Origin: Paenibacillus albiflavus
Lineage (GTDB): Bacteria > Bacillota > Bacilli > Paenibacillales > NBRC-103111
Assembly: GCF_004344915.1 (NCBI RefSeq)
Contig: NZ_SKFG01000002.1
Location: 310,001 to 374,000 of the forward strand
Reading direction: 5' to 3'
Length of the DNA: 64,000 nucleotides
Shown: piece after piece, positions 50,020 to 58,933 of the stretch
Layout of the letters: each line of letters begins with the position of its first letter
Numbering within the stretch: the stretch's first letter is position 1
Notes under the pieces: generated by a model
Told to the model about the DNA's origin: nothing
What the model saw: only the letters and a program-made list of their open reading frames with translations
Database searches by the model: none
Program-made: the position numbers and the translations under genes

Positions 50020-50052
50020 GACTACACCTCTATTTCGATGGTATCGTTATGT

Positions 50053-50064
50053 AATTACGTAATT
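50053..50064. promoter_or_regulatory. AATTACGTAATT palindrome upstream of the ArsR-GyrB gene
   Basis: A perfect 12-bp palindrome 34-45 bases upstream of the minus-strand start, within the divergent promoter region shared with the WecA/TagO-like gene. It is a reasonable autoregulatory site, although short and AT-rich. Confidence 0.4.
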
Positions 50065-50176
50065 GAATAAACTATAGCATGCACCATTCGTGAAGTAAAA
50101 TGACATATCGTAATCAACAATTTTTGAAACTTTATGACAATTGCCCGCGTCTATATATTAGGATAAAAAAAGGGAG

Positions 50177-51145
50177 TTGATCGCCATTATATATGCTGCA
50201 GCATTTGCGATTTCATTTATGATTGTATATTTATTAATTCCTCCACTTCGAAAATTAGGCTTCCGAATTGATTTTGTGGACAAACCTCGACAAAATGAGG
50301 AACGGAAGATTCACCGTGAACCGATTCCACTTACAGCGAGTTACGCCATTTTTATCGGATTCGCAATTGCACTTTTAATTTTTATCAAAGGATTTACTAT
50401 TGAGACTGGCGCGATCCTGCTCGGATCCATTCTATTATTAAGCATAGGCACGGTAGATGATTGGTATAAGACAAATGGCAAGGACTTTCCAGCTTTACCT
50501 AAGTTTATCGTTCAGATCTCAGCAGCAATCCTAGTTTATGCGTCAGGGATTACTTTTAGCGGGTTCTATAATCCACTTAACGGCATATTTGTTGAACTGC
50601 CTACCATACTTGAATTTATCCTTACGATTGCGTGGATCTTCGGTGTTACAACAGTGATCAACTTCTCGGATGGAATGGATGGGTTAGCAGGTGGTTTGTC
50701 GACGATTTCGGCCGTGACGCTCTTTGTCGTGGCATTAGCAAAGGGGCAGAGTGACTCTGCAATGATGGCTATTATACTCGTAGGGGTTACGTTAGCGTAC
50801 CTGCGTTACAATAAGCCGCCAGCCAAAATATTCATGGGTGATGCGGGTGCAACCTTCCTAGGTTTTATACTAGCTGTCATTGCACTTGACGGCGCATTCA
50901 AGCAAGCAACGGTACTATCGCTGTTTATTCCGATTCTGGCATTAGGCGTGCCAATCTTCGATAATATATGGGTCGTGATTAAACGCATTCTACATAAGAA
51001 ACCAATCTATCAAGCAGATGCAACTCAAGCGCATTACCGATTATTGCGTACCGGGCTAAGCCCTAAGCAGGTCGTGTTATTCTTATGTTTAATCAGCGGC
51101 TGCTTAAGCTTATCTTCGATTATCCTGCTGTTATTGCAGGTTTAA
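50177..51145 (+). CDS. tagO: WecA/TagO-type undecaprenyl-phosphate sugar-1-phosphate transferase
   Basis: This polytopic protein of about 320 residues transfers a sugar 1-phosphate (usually GlcNAc-1-P) to undecaprenyl phosphate, starting teichoic acid or other glycopolymer synthesis. Motifs: VDKPRQNEERKIHREPIP, GTVDDWY (DD), NFSDGMDGLAGG, IFMGDAGATFLGF and a cytoplasmic HAHYRLLRTG-like QAHYRLLRTG. Start choice is odd: TTG at 50177 touches the AAAAAAGGGAG site; an ATT at 50186 has ideal 9-base spacing; the first ATG is at 50219. The symbol is by family resemblance. Confidence 0.87.
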   Translation: MIAIIYAAAFAISFMIVYLLIPPLRKLGFRIDFVDKPRQNEERKIHREPIPLTASYAIFIGFAIALLIFIKGFTIETGAILLGSILLLSIGTVDDWYKTNGKDFPALPKFIVQISAAILVYASGITFSGFYNPLNGIFVELPTILEFILTIAWIFGVTTVINFSDGMDGLAGGLSTISAVTLFVVALAKGQSDSAMMAIILVGVTLAYLRYNKPPAKIFMGDAGATFLGFILAVIALDGAFKQATVLSLFIPILALGVPIFDNIWVVIKRILHKKPIYQADATQAHYRLLRTGLSPKQVVLFLCLISGCLSLSSIILLLLQV

Positions 51146-51166
51146 TCACGCATGAAGAAGATCAAC

Positions 51167-51202
51167 ATACGCCCAGACTAATACCGTCTAGGCGTATTTT
51201 TA
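51167..51202 (+). terminator. Terminator after the WecA/TagO-like gene
   Basis: ATACGCC and GGCGTAT (51167-51173/51191-51197) with nested AGAC/GTCT, followed by TTTTTATTT. Confidence 0.88.
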
Positions 51203-51276
51203 TTTCATTTGTATAACCATCCAATTTATGGAATACTTAATGAGAATACGTAGAAATAGTGTGGAGGGATAAGGTC

Positions 51277-52245
51277 ATGAAAGCATTGGTATTTGACCGT
51301 TTTGGCGGTCCAGAGGTACTGGAACTCCGTGAGATTCCTGACCCAATTCTATTAGCCGATTCTGTCATCGTCAGAATGAAGGCTATTGGGCTTAACTTTG
51401 CTGATGTGTATCGGCGCAAGGGCAATTATCATTTGGCTGGGCAGCCTCCTTACATACTAGGGTATGAAGGTGCAGGTGTTATCGAGCATATTGGTCCAGA
51501 CGTGATAGGGCTGAAAGTAGGAGATCGCGTCGCATTCGCCGATGTCCCGTTTGCAAATGCAGAACTTGTCGCTGTATCGACAGATCGGATCATTCCACTT
51601 CCTTCAGATATTTCCTTCGATCAGGCTGCTTCATTGCTGCTGCAAGGATTAACTGCGCATTATCTTACCAATGATAGCTACCATGTTCAAGCAGGCGATG
51701 AAGTTTTAGTACATGCAGCTGCAGGCGGAGTAGGACAGTTGCTCGTTCAGCTGTGCAAAGCGAAGGGAGCTCGTGTACTCGGTCTAACATCTTCCCCTGG
51801 CAAACGGGAAAAAGCACTACAAGTTGGTTGCGATGAAGTGCTGTTATACGACTCTGATTGGCCCGAAATGGTACATCATTGGTCGAAGCAAGGCCAAGGA
51901 GTAGATATTGCTTATGACTCGATTGGTTCCACTCTGATGGATAGCTTTTCATCCGTAATGGTTAAGGGAATCGTCGTTTTCTATGGGATGGCAGGTGGAG
52001 AGCCACCGCTAATAGATCCACGGATGCTAATGGATACGTCGAAAACACTAACAGGAGGCGATCTGTGGAATCATATTACAACACATCAGGATAGGATAGA
52101 GCGTGCTTCTGCATTGTTTGCTGAGATTCGTCAAGGGAATCTGCATTTGGAGATTCCAACTAAATTCTCACTTGCAGAAGGGGCAGATGCCCACAGACTA
52201 TTAGAGAGCCGCAAGAGTACGGGCAAAATACTTCTGTTGCCGTAA
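51277..52245 (+). CDS. Zinc-independent quinone oxidoreductase (MDR family)
   Basis: The 322-residue protein begins MKALVFDRFGGPEVLELREI and has IGLNFADVYRRKGNYHLAGQ, GYEGAGVIEHIG, and the NADPH-binding motif VLVHAAAGGVGQLLVQLCKA, typical of QOR/QorA. The catalytic zinc Cys of alcohol dehydrogenases is absent. It reduces quinones or enones with NADPH. The ATG follows GGAGGG at 8 bases. Confidence 0.9.
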   Translation: MKALVFDRFGGPEVLELREIPDPILLADSVIVRMKAIGLNFADVYRRKGNYHLAGQPPYILGYEGAGVIEHIGPDVIGLKVGDRVAFADVPFANAELVAVSTDRIIPLPSDISFDQAASLLLQGLTAHYLTNDSYHVQAGDEVLVHAAAGGVGQLLVQLCKAKGARVLGLTSSPGKREKALQVGCDEVLLYDSDWPEMVHHWSKQGQGVDIAYDSIGSTLMDSFSSVMVKGIVVFYGMAGGEPPLIDPRMLMDTSKTLTGGDLWNHITTHQDRIERASALFAEIRQGNLHLEIPTKFSLAEGADAHRLLESRKSTGKILLLP

Positions 52246-52335
52246 TCATTTTAATTTTGCTCTAATTTGCTTTGTTTATAATTTCATGTTATTGTTAGCC
52301 TACTAACTATATGGTTCTGAGATTGGAGAAAATCT

Positions 52336-52752
52336 GTGATTGATGATGAAATTCGGGAGCTTCTGGACAAAATATCCGTACAGATGCGACGAAATTACGC
52401 GGATATGCTGCGAGAACTAAATCTTCATGTTGGCCAAGATCAGATGTTATGCCGTTTATGGAGAGAGGATGGAGTGACACAGAATCAATTATGTGAACGA
52501 TTGAATTGTGAGCCACCCACTATTACCAATATGTTGAGAACACTTGAAAGCTATGGCTTGGTTTACCGGAAGAAAGATGACTCGGATGGCAGAGTTAGCA
52601 GAGTTTATCTAACGACCAAAGGCAGGGAACTATACGAACCTGTTGAACTCATTTGGAAAAAGCAACAAGAAAAATTGCTTGAGGGAATTTTACCAGAAGA
52701 ACGCTTAATGTTAAGAAGACTCATGAAACAAATGGCTGAGAATATCATTTAA
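52336..52752 (+). CDS. MarR-family regulator
   Basis: The 138-residue protein starts at GTG with GGAGA upstream. Its winged helix (GVTQNQLCERLNCEPPTITN, MLRTLESYGLVYRKKDDSDG) is flanked by dimerisation helices. Nearby candidate targets are the oxidoreductases on both sides; MarR proteins often sense phenolics or oxidants. No clear operator palindrome was identified. Confidence 0.9.
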   Translation: MIDDEIRELLDKISVQMRRNYADMLRELNLHVGQDQMLCRLWREDGVTQNQLCERLNCEPPTITNMLRTLESYGLVYRKKDDSDGRVSRVYLTTKGRELYEPVELIWKKQQEKLLEGILPEERLMLRRLMKQMAENII

Positions 52753-52831
52753 GCTCAGCTCTTTATAAATTAATGGTTAGCAAGCTAATTAATTTGGTTG
52801 TATTTATTTTATCAAGAAATGAGGGAAGATC

Positions 52832-53065
52832 ATGATTAAAAGCTTAACACGTATAAATGAATTAGCAAAAAAACAACGTGAAGAAGGATTAACAGTTGGA
52901 GAAAGGTTTGAACAGTCTTTATTGCGGCAAGAGTATTTAAGTGAAATTCGCGGACAAGTTCTCAACTCGATTGTAGGTCTAACTGTAATCGACACGCTTG
53001 GTAACGATGTTACACCTCATAAGGTTCGAAATATAAGAGTAAAAGAAAGCATGAAAAACTCATAA
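52832..53065 (+). CDS. DUF896-family small protein
   Basis: The 77-residue protein has [40 protein letters not shown] and the ending [14 protein letters not shown], as in YnzC/DUF896, a helical hairpin protein, with SOS links in B. subtilis. GAGGGAAG precedes the ATG. Function unclear. Confidence 0.87.
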   Translation: MIKSLTRINELAKKQREEGLTVGERFEQSLLRQEYLSEIRGQVLNSIVGLTVIDTLGNDVTPHKVRNIRVKESMKNS

Positions 53066-53082
53066 GAAAGAAGCTGGAACTA

Positions 53083-54108
53083 ATGGAAACTCAAAATCAG
53101 GATATGAAAAAGTTAGATCAAATCGCCTATTCCATATTGGATTTGGCTCCTATTGTTGAAGGAGGCTCACCAAACGAATCATTTAAGAACACGCTGCAAT
53201 TAGCACAGTATGCTGAACAATGGGGCTATAAGCGCTATTGGCTTGCTGAACACCATAGCATGCCAGGGATTGCCAGCTCAGCGACATCAGTTGTGATCGG
53301 CTATGTAGCTGGAGGAACACATACGATTCGCGTTGGTTCTGGCGGAATTATGCTGCCAAATCATGCTCCGCTCGTTATAGCAGAACAATTCGGCACACTA
53401 GAGGCCATGTATCCTGGTCGTATCGATCTCGGATTAGGTCGCGCACCTGGAAGTGATCAGCTGACAGCGGCTGCTCTTCGTCGTGATTCTCGCAGTAATG
53501 GAGAAGATTTCCCAGAACAAGTAGACCAGCTTAGAAATTACCTAGATAAAGATTCTAGGCATAATCGTGTAAGAGCTATTCCAGGAGAAGGGCAAGAAAT
53601 TCCCATCTGGCTGCTTGGTTCCAGTGGTTTCAGTGCAGCTTTAGCTGCTAAGTTAGGTCTACCTTTTTCTTTTGCAAGCCATTTTTCAGCCGAAAATACG
53701 CTTCCAGCGCTTAGACTATACCGCGACAATTTCCAGCCTTCTGAAGTATTGGAGAAGCCTTATGTCATGGTTGGCGTGAATGTTTATGCTGCGGATACAA
53801 CAGAGGCAGCACGCTATATTGCTACTTCACATCAACAGTCCTTTTTAAACTTAATCCGTAATACACCTGCACAATTAGCTCCACCTGTGGATTCGATGGA
53901 CGGTATTTGGACGGCATATGAGAAAACCATTTTGATGAATCAGATGAAATCCTCAATAATTGGGAACAAAGAAGAAGTGAGTACTCAGCTTCAAGCATTT
54001 CTTGATGAAACAAAGGCTGATGAAATCATAATCAATTCAATGGTTTATGAGCAATCGGCTCGGCTACGTTCTTATGAAATTATTGCTGAGGTTACAGGTA
54101 TGAAGTGA
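53083..54108 (+). CDS. Luciferase-like (LLM class) flavin-dependent oxidoreductase
   Basis: The 341-residue protein has the LLM group pattern: [57 protein letters not shown] and [20 protein letters not shown]. It is of the MsnO8/YwcH/alkanal-monooxygenase-like family using FMN. Substrate unknown. It starts 17 bases after the DUF896 gene with a weak ribosome binding site, perhaps relying on coupling. Confidence 0.9.
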   Translation: METQNQDMKKLDQIAYSILDLAPIVEGGSPNESFKNTLQLAQYAEQWGYKRYWLAEHHSMPGIASSATSVVIGYVAGGTHTIRVGSGGIMLPNHAPLVIAEQFGTLEAMYPGRIDLGLGRAPGSDQLTAAALRRDSRSNGEDFPEQVDQLRNYLDKDSRHNRVRAIPGEGQEIPIWLLGSSGFSAALAAKLGLPFSFASHFSAENTLPALRLYRDNFQPSEVLEKPYVMVGVNVYAADTTEAARYIATSHQQSFLNLIRNTPAQLAPPVDSMDGIWTAYEKTILMNQMKSSIIGNKEEVSTQLQAFLDETKADEIIINSMVYEQSARLRSYEIIAEVTGMK

Positions 54109-54123
54109 ATTCAATCCGCGAAG

Positions 54124-54153
54124 TTGCAGTAAGACAGAGTTATATTTTATAAT
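54124..54153 (+). promoter_or_regulatory. Promoter of the fusB-like leader
   Basis: TTGCAG (54124-54129) and TATAAT (54148-54153), spacer 18 bp. Transcription would begin near 54160, just ahead of the leader peptide ribosome binding site. Confidence 0.7.
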
Positions 54154-54178
54154 TATCTGAAAAGGAGGTTGGTAGGGG

Positions 54179-54268
54179 ATGGCAAATCACTTTGCCAGCA
54201 TCACAACGACTCATGCAAAGCCTATTGTTGGGGCGATACTTTGCATGGGGCTGGACAATTATCGTTAA
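54179..54268 (+). CDS. 29-residue leader peptide of the fusB-like gene
   Basis: The ATG follows a very strong AAAGGAGGTTGGTAGGGG region. The peptide begins MANHFASITTTHAKPIVGA and ends LDNYR. It spans the RNA segments that can either pair with each other or with the region next to the downstream ribosome binding site. Such short, strongly initiated genes are typical of translational attenuators of ribosome-targeting drug resistance. Expression is inferred. Confidence 0.65.
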   Translation: MANHFASITTTHAKPIVGAILCMGLDNYR

Positions 54269-54346
54269 CCTTGTCGCCCAAGTGAGCATATATCGTTTCT
54301 AATAATGGCTTTGCACCTTATTGATTGACTATCCAAAATAAGGGGC
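54212..54346 (+). promoter_or_regulatory. Predicted translational attenuator controlling the fusB-like gene
   Basis: Segment 1 CATGCAAAG (54212-54220) pairs with segment 2 CTTTGCATG (54239-54247), 9 bp. Segment 3, GCACCTTATT (54313-54322), pairs with segment 4, AATAAGGGGC (54337-54346), 9 of 10, which holds the fusB ribosome binding site AAGGGG. Alternatively TGCAAAGCC (54214-54222) in segment 1 pairs with GGCTTTGCA (54307-54315) overlapping segment 3, which would free the site. Segment 2 lies inside a further possible stem, GGGCGA/TCGCCC (54231-54279). A GGCAAA/TTTGCC hairpin follows the leader ATG. Confidence 0.65.
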
Positions 54347-54355
54347 TGAGTCGAA

Positions 54356-55009
54356 ATGACGATGACATTTATTAGAAACCATCAGTATAATTTGATAACT
54401 AGGCAGGTCGGTCTGCTGCAGCAAGCGTATGACAACGTATCAGACAAGAAAGTGATTAATGGTGTTAAGAATAACATTCATGCAAGAATAATAGCAGCAT
54501 TTCCAGAGGCAACAGAACTTCAGATCGAACAATTAGATCAGGCCGCAGCATTAAGTTCCAATGATGATTGTCTGCAATATTTAAGTTCTCTAAAGACAAA
54601 CCTAATTGCATTCGACACGGTAACCGAGAAGCAGATCAAGAAGCTTTTTCCGAAGATCAAGAAGCTTAAAGTTCTAGACTTAGAATCCATTGATTACCGC
54701 TATATCACGTATCTCGGCTGGACCGATATTGCTACGAATAGATTATTTATCGTGTATCATCTTAATGGGAAGTTGGTTGGAATCGAAGGAAGATATACTC
54801 CACTGACGAAGAAAAGCACATGCTTCTTATGCAATAGGCCGCAAGAAGTTGCGCTCTATTCCGCGATTACCAAGTTCAAGCCAACAAATGCTGCATCAGA
54901 TTACTACAAAGCCATTGGTAATTATATGTGTGTGGACAGTACGACTTGTAATAAGCACATTACGGATGTCGCCAAGTTGGAGAAATTCATTACAGACGTA
55001 GTTGGATAA
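54356..55009 (+). CDS. fusB: FusB/FusC-type EF-G-binding protein
   Basis: The 217-residue protein has the FusB layout: an N-terminal helical bundle (about 1-75) and a C-terminal EF-G-binding domain with a four-residue zinc site, CFLCNRPQEVALYSA and MCVDSTTCNKHI (about residues 155-205). FusB-type proteins bind EF-G on the ribosome and release it when fusidic acid holds it there, giving resistance. Whether this chromosomal homologue protects against a drug or serves in normal translation is unknown. The leader peptide and a hairpin hiding its ribosome binding site argue for inducible expression. Confidence 0.87.
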   Translation: MTMTFIRNHQYNLITRQVGLLQQAYDNVSDKKVINGVKNNIHARIIAAFPEATELQIEQLDQAAALSSNDDCLQYLSSLKTNLIAFDTVTEKQIKKLFPKIKKLKVLDLESIDYRYITYLGWTDIATNRLFIVYHLNGKLVGIEGRYTPLTKKSTCFLCNRPQEVALYSAITKFKPTNAASDYYKAIGNYMCVDSTTCNKHITDVAKLEKFITDVVG

Positions 55010-55021
55010 AAGATAGTTATT

Positions 55022-55052
55022 AAGAGCTTGCCTATAGGGGCAGGCTCTTTAT
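55022..55052 (+). terminator. Terminator after the fusB-like gene
   Basis: AAGAGCTTGCC (55022-55032) pairs with GGCAGGCTCTT (55039-55049), 11 pairs with one G-T, then TTTATTT. Confidence 0.88.
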
Positions 55053-55085
55053 TTGTGTGACATCGAGATATTATATAATATTATT

Positions 55086-55137
55086 TCAATATTATCGTTT
55101 CGTTAATATTGACTTTCGTTCATTGTTCCTTTAAGAT
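55086..55137 (+). promoter_or_regulatory. Promoter and inverted-repeat operator of the NAD salvage operon
   Basis: TTGACT (55109-55114) and TAAGAT (55132-55137) are 17 bp apart. TCAATATTA (55086-55094) and TAATATTGA (55104-55112) form a perfect 9-bp inverted repeat with a 9-bp gap, its right arm overlapping the -35. Another palindrome, ATATTATATAATAT, lies at 55068-55081. The overlap suits repression by the NrtR-like protein encoded first in the operon. Confidence 0.7.
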
Positions 55138-55178
55138 AAATCTATATCAGAAATCACTGAATTGAACGAGGTATCATT

Positions 55179-55976
55179 ATGAACCCAGCAGAGCTTCAAG
55201 CAGAGCAAGAGTTTCTCCAGAGCTATGACCCGAATAAATATGAACGTCCAATAGGCGTTACGGCAGATATTGTGATATTCACGATCACCAGTGAAGTGCT
55301 AAGCGGCAGTACCAAATGCCTTCCGAAGCGCAGCTTAAGCGTATTACTAATTAAACGTAATGGGCATCCTGAGAAAGGAAAGTGGGCGTTACCAGGCGGG
55401 TTCTCATCTGCGGATGAGACATTGCTTGAAACAGCGCAGCGAGAGCTCTATGAAGAAACAGGAGTAGACAATATTTATCTTGAATTGCTTAAGCTCTATG
55501 ACACACCTGGACGTGATAAGCGTGGCTGGATTCTATCAGCGGCACATGTCGCACTTGTGAATGAACAGTATTTAGCGAACCGCAAGGCTGCGGATGATGC
55601 TGATGACGTTCAGCTATTTACGATTGAGGAAGTAGCGAAGCTTGATCTAGCTTTTGATCATAGGCAAATTATTACGGACGCAGTTACTTACATACAGAAG
55701 CTAATGCTGCAGACGACAATTGCCAGAGAATTTTTACCAAGTAAATTTACACTTGCAGAGCTTCTTCAGGTTATTCAAACCGTCGTTCCATCTTACCAAA
55801 TTACGAAAACGAATTTTATTCGCAAAATGCTTCTAACGAAGAAGCAGCCAATCGTCATTCCTGCCCAGAATGAGTTCTCTACCGAGTTCTCTCAGCGACC
55901 AGCACAGCTATACCAATTTGCGAATAGTTATGTTCCGCATCTTTCGATCTATGTTGATCCATCACCCAAGACATGA
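55179..55976 (+). CDS. nrtR: NrtR-like Nudix regulator of NAD metabolism
   Basis: The 265-residue protein has an N-terminal Nudix domain (GGFSSADETLLETAQRELYE plus ETGV, about 80-102, box intact) and a C-terminal winged-helix region (about 170-245; ITKTNFIRKML). That is the NrtR architecture: a repressor whose Nudix domain binds ADP-ribose or NAD. In many NrtRs the Nudix box is degenerate; here it is complete, so ADP-ribose hydrolysis is possible. It heads an operon with pncA, pncB and nadE, and an inverted repeat overlaps the promoter. Confidence 0.85.
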   Translation: MNPAELQAEQEFLQSYDPNKYERPIGVTADIVIFTITSEVLSGSTKCLPKRSLSVLLIKRNGHPEKGKWALPGGFSSADETLLETAQRELYEETGVDNIYLELLKLYDTPGRDKRGWILSAAHVALVNEQYLANRKAADDADDVQLFTIEEVAKLDLAFDHRQIITDAVTYIQKLMLQTTIAREFLPSKFTLAELLQVIQTVVPSYQITKTNFIRKMLLTKKQPIVIPAQNEFSTEFSQRPAQLYQFANSYVPHLSIYVDPSPKT

Positions 55977-56052
55977 TCGAAGTTTTTTCATCCATAACAA
56001 AATACATTAATCAATAATATTGTTTAAATAATTTAAAAAGGAGTTGTTCATA

Positions 56053-56604
56053 ATGGCAAAAGCATTAATCGTCATCGACTATACGAATGATTTTGTGGCA
56101 GACAACGGTGCACTAACTTGTGGAGAACCAGGGATTGCAATTGAGAATGACATTACCGCTATCACACAGGAGTTTATCACTGCAGGAGACGAAGTTATAT
56201 TCGCGGTTGATATTCATACGGAAGGTGACAAGTATCATCCGGAGACCAAGTTGTTTCCGCCTCATAATATCGAAGGAACAGAGGGACGTGCATTATTTGG
56301 CAAGCTAAGCGAACTCTATGTACAGAACCAGAATCAGCCGCATGTACATTGGATGGACAAAACAAGATACTCGGCTTTTGCAGGCACTAATCTTGATATG
56401 ATCCTGCGGGAACGTGGGATTACAGAGCTTCATTTGGTTGGTGTGTGTACATCGATCTGTGTTCTTCATACCGCAATGGAAGCTTACAACAAAGGTTATG
56501 GCATCATTATTCATCGAAATGCAGTAGCTGATTTTAATCCCGAGGCGGAACGCTGGGCACTCAACCATTTTACAACCGTACTAGGTGCACAGATCATCGA
56601 CTAA
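56053..56604 (+). CDS. pncA: Nicotinamidase
   Basis: The 183-residue isochorismatase-fold enzyme deamidates nicotinamide to nicotinate. The catalytic triad is visible: Asp in VIDYTNDF, Lys in MDKTRYSAF, and Cys in GVCTSICVLHTA; VDIHTEGDKYHPE supplies the metal site. The ATG with AAAAGGAG nine bases upstream is used. Its place before pncB and nadE confirms the pyridine-salvage role over other isochorismatase-like hydrolases. Confidence 0.92.
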   Translation: MAKALIVIDYTNDFVADNGALTCGEPGIAIENDITAITQEFITAGDEVIFAVDIHTEGDKYHPETKLFPPHNIEGTEGRALFGKLSELYVQNQNQPHVHWMDKTRYSAFAGTNLDMILRERGITELHLVGVCTSICVLHTAMEAYNKGYGIIIHRNAVADFNPEAERWALNHFTTVLGAQIID

Positions 56605-56668
56605 ACTACAGGCAGCGAGATATACGATTACAACTAGACAATAGGATAGGATAGGATTGGTGAATGCT

Positions 56669-58111
56669 ATGAATCATGAGAATTTAACGTTGCACACAGA
56701 TAAGTATCAGATCAATATGATGTATGCGCATTGGAAGAACGGAACTCACAATAAGCGTCGTGTGTTTGAAGTGTTTTATCGGAAGAACCCATTTGGCGGC
56801 GGGTATGCAATCCATGCTGGGCTTGAGAGAGTACTTCAATATTTGGATCAGCTTCATTTTGACGAATCTGATTTGGCATTCCTACGTGAACAGGAAGAGA
56901 ATTATGATGAAGCCTTCCTTGATGAATTGAAGGATTGGAAGTTCAACGGAACGGTTCGTGCTGTTCGAGAAGGGACAATCGTATTTCCCAATGAGCCACT
57001 CATTCAGATTGAAGCGCGTATTTTCGAAAATCAGTTGATTGAAACAGCAATTTTGAACTTTACGAACTACCAAACATTAATAGCAACTAAGGCTAACCGA
57101 ATCAAACAAGTAGCACCGCATGACACCTTGCTGGAATTTGGTACTCGTCGGGCACAAGAAGCATCGGCTGCATTGTGGGGAGCGAGAGCAGCCATTATTG
57201 GCGGGTTCCACGCAACAAGCAATATGCTAGCTGGCAAAATGTTCGGAATTCCAACCAAAGGTACTCATGCTCACGCTTTTGTGCAGGATTCAAGTAATGA
57301 GCTTGATGCGTTTAAGGCCTATGCTAAGGCATTACCGGATCATGTTACACTGCTCGTAGATACATATGATACACTCAAAAGTGGTGTCCCTAATGCGATT
57401 ATTGTCGGCAAACTACTCGAAGAACAGGGAAAGACGTTGAAGGGGATTCGTCTGGATAGCGGTGACCTTGCTTATCTATCGAAAGAAGCTCGAAAAATGC
57501 TTGATGCAGCAGGATTGAACTATGTCAAAATTGTTGCCTCGAATGATCTCGATGAATATACAATTCACAACTTAAAATCGCAAGGTGCTCGCATCGATAT
57601 TTGGGGCGTTGGCACGAAGCTGATTACTGCGGAAGATTCGCCTTCGCTTGGTGGTGTCTACAAAGTAGTCGCTAAGCAGGAGAATGGAGAATGGGAGCCA
57701 ACGATCAAAATTTCGGGCAATCCCGAGAAAGTGTCGACTCCATGCAGAAAGAAATTGTATCGCATCGTTAACCGCCGTACGGGAAGAGCAGAAGCGGATT
57801 ATTTGACCGATTATGATGAAGTCCTCGATGTGAACAAGACGCTCAAATTATTTGATCCCGTTCATACATATTTACAGAAGGTCGTTACCGATTTTGAAGC
57901 CGTTGAGCTTCTTGAGCTTGTGTATGATCAAGGACATAGAGTTCATAAACCACTGACATTAGATGAGATCAAAAACTATAACGAGCAGCAGCAATCGATT
58001 TTCTGGGAAGAGTATTTGCGTAATCTAAACCCTGAGAAATATCCAGTTGATATAAGTCAGAAGCTATGGGATACCAGAATGCAGCTTATAGCGAAATATA
58101 GCGGAAAGTAA
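56669..58111 (+). CDS. pncB: Nicotinate phosphoribosyltransferase
   Basis: The 480-residue enzyme joins nicotinate to PRPP to give nicotinate mononucleotide. LHTDKYQINMMYAHWKNGTH, EFGTRRAQEASAALWGARAA, GTHAHAFVQ and GIRLDSGDLAYLS are family motifs. Upstream TTG and GTG in frame are alternative starts; three AT-AGG repeats (ATAGGATAGGATAGG) occupy the ribosome-binding region, which could vary by slippage. Second enzyme of the salvage pathway. Confidence 0.93.
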   Translation: MNHENLTLHTDKYQINMMYAHWKNGTHNKRRVFEVFYRKNPFGGGYAIHAGLERVLQYLDQLHFDESDLAFLREQEENYDEAFLDELKDWKFNGTVRAVREGTIVFPNEPLIQIEARIFENQLIETAILNFTNYQTLIATKANRIKQVAPHDTLLEFGTRRAQEASAALWGARAAIIGGFHATSNMLAGKMFGIPTKGTHAHAFVQDSSNELDAFKAYAKALPDHVTLLVDTYDTLKSGVPNAIIVGKLLEEQGKTLKGIRLDSGDLAYLSKEARKMLDAAGLNYVKIVASNDLDEYTIHNLKSQGARIDIWGVGTKLITAEDSPSLGGVYKVVAKQENGEWEPTIKISGNPEKVSTPCRKKLYRIVNRRTGRAEADYLTDYDEVLDVNKTLKLFDPVHTYLQKVVTDFEAVELLELVYDQGHRVHKPLTLDEIKNYNEQQQSIFWEEYLRNLNPEKYPVDISQKLWDTRMQLIAKYSGK

Positions 58112-58126
58112 GGAGTGTAGACGATC

Positions 58127-58921
58127 ATGCAACAAGAAATAATTCGTGCTTTGCACGTTCAACCAACAATAGATCCAGCCCAAACTTATCGCTCTATCGT
58201 AGATTTCCTCAAACAATACTTAGTAGATACGAGAGCCAAAGGATATGTGCTCGGCATTTCGGGAGGACAAGATTCGACACTCGCAGGCAAAATTACACAA
58301 GCTGCCGTATCGGAACTTCGAGCAGAAACGGGATTGGATCTTCAGTTTATCGCAATGAGACTGCCATACGGTGTTCAGATGGATGAGGCGGATTGCGAGG
58401 ATGCACTAGCTTTTATAGAGCCAGACCAGATGATTGTATGCAACATTAAGCCTGCAGTTGATGCAATGACCGATGAGCTAACGCTTCCGTTAAACAAGTT
58501 TCATCACGGGAATGTCAAAGCGAGACAGCGGATGATCGCACAATATGCTATCGCGGGTCAACAAAATATGCTCGTTATCGGTACAGACCATGCCGCTGAA
58601 GCTGTAACAGGCTTTTATACAAAATGGGGAGACGGTGCTGCGGATGTAGTACCTTTAACAGGGCTAACGAAGAGACAAGGAAAATCCATTCTCCAATATC
58701 TGAACTGCCCCGAACATCTTTATACGAAAGCTCCAACTGCAGATCTTGAAGATGATAAACCTGGATTGCCCGATGAGGTTGCTCTTGGTTTAACCTATGA
58801 CCAGATCGATGATTACTTGGAGGGTAAAGTCGTAGATCAAGAAGTGGCGGAGAGGATTCAAGGATTCTATACACGTTCGGCTCATAAGCGCAAAATGCCT
58901 AGCACAAGATTTGATTCATAA
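58127..58921 (+). CDS. nadE: NAD synthetase, ammonia-dependent
   Basis: The 264-residue enzyme amidates deamido-NAD. The ATP pyrophosphatase loop is [14 protein letters not shown] (about 42-55); [20 protein letters not shown] and [16 protein letters not shown] are typical. There is no glutaminase domain, so ammonia is used directly. AAGGAG lies upstream of the ATG and pncB ends 15 bases before it. No nicotinate mononucleotide adenylyltransferase gene (nadD) is in the cluster. Confidence 0.94.
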   Translation: MQQEIIRALHVQPTIDPAQTYRSIVDFLKQYLVDTRAKGYVLGISGGQDSTLAGKITQAAVSELRAETGLDLQFIAMRLPYGVQMDEADCEDALAFIEPDQMIVCNIKPAVDAMTDELTLPLNKFHHGNVKARQRMIAQYAIAGQQNMLVIGTDHAAEAVTGFYTKWGDGAADVVPLTGLTKRQGKSILQYLNCPEHLYTKAPTADLEDDKPGLPDEVALGLTYDQIDDYLEGKVVDQEVAERIQGFYTRSAHKRKMPSTRFDS

Positions 58922-58933
58922 TAGGAGGAGACC

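Noticed and set aside
54124-54356. Known metabolite riboswitch before the fusB-like gene
   Set aside because: No aptamer consensus that I know fits; the strong leader peptide and competing arms point to attenuation.
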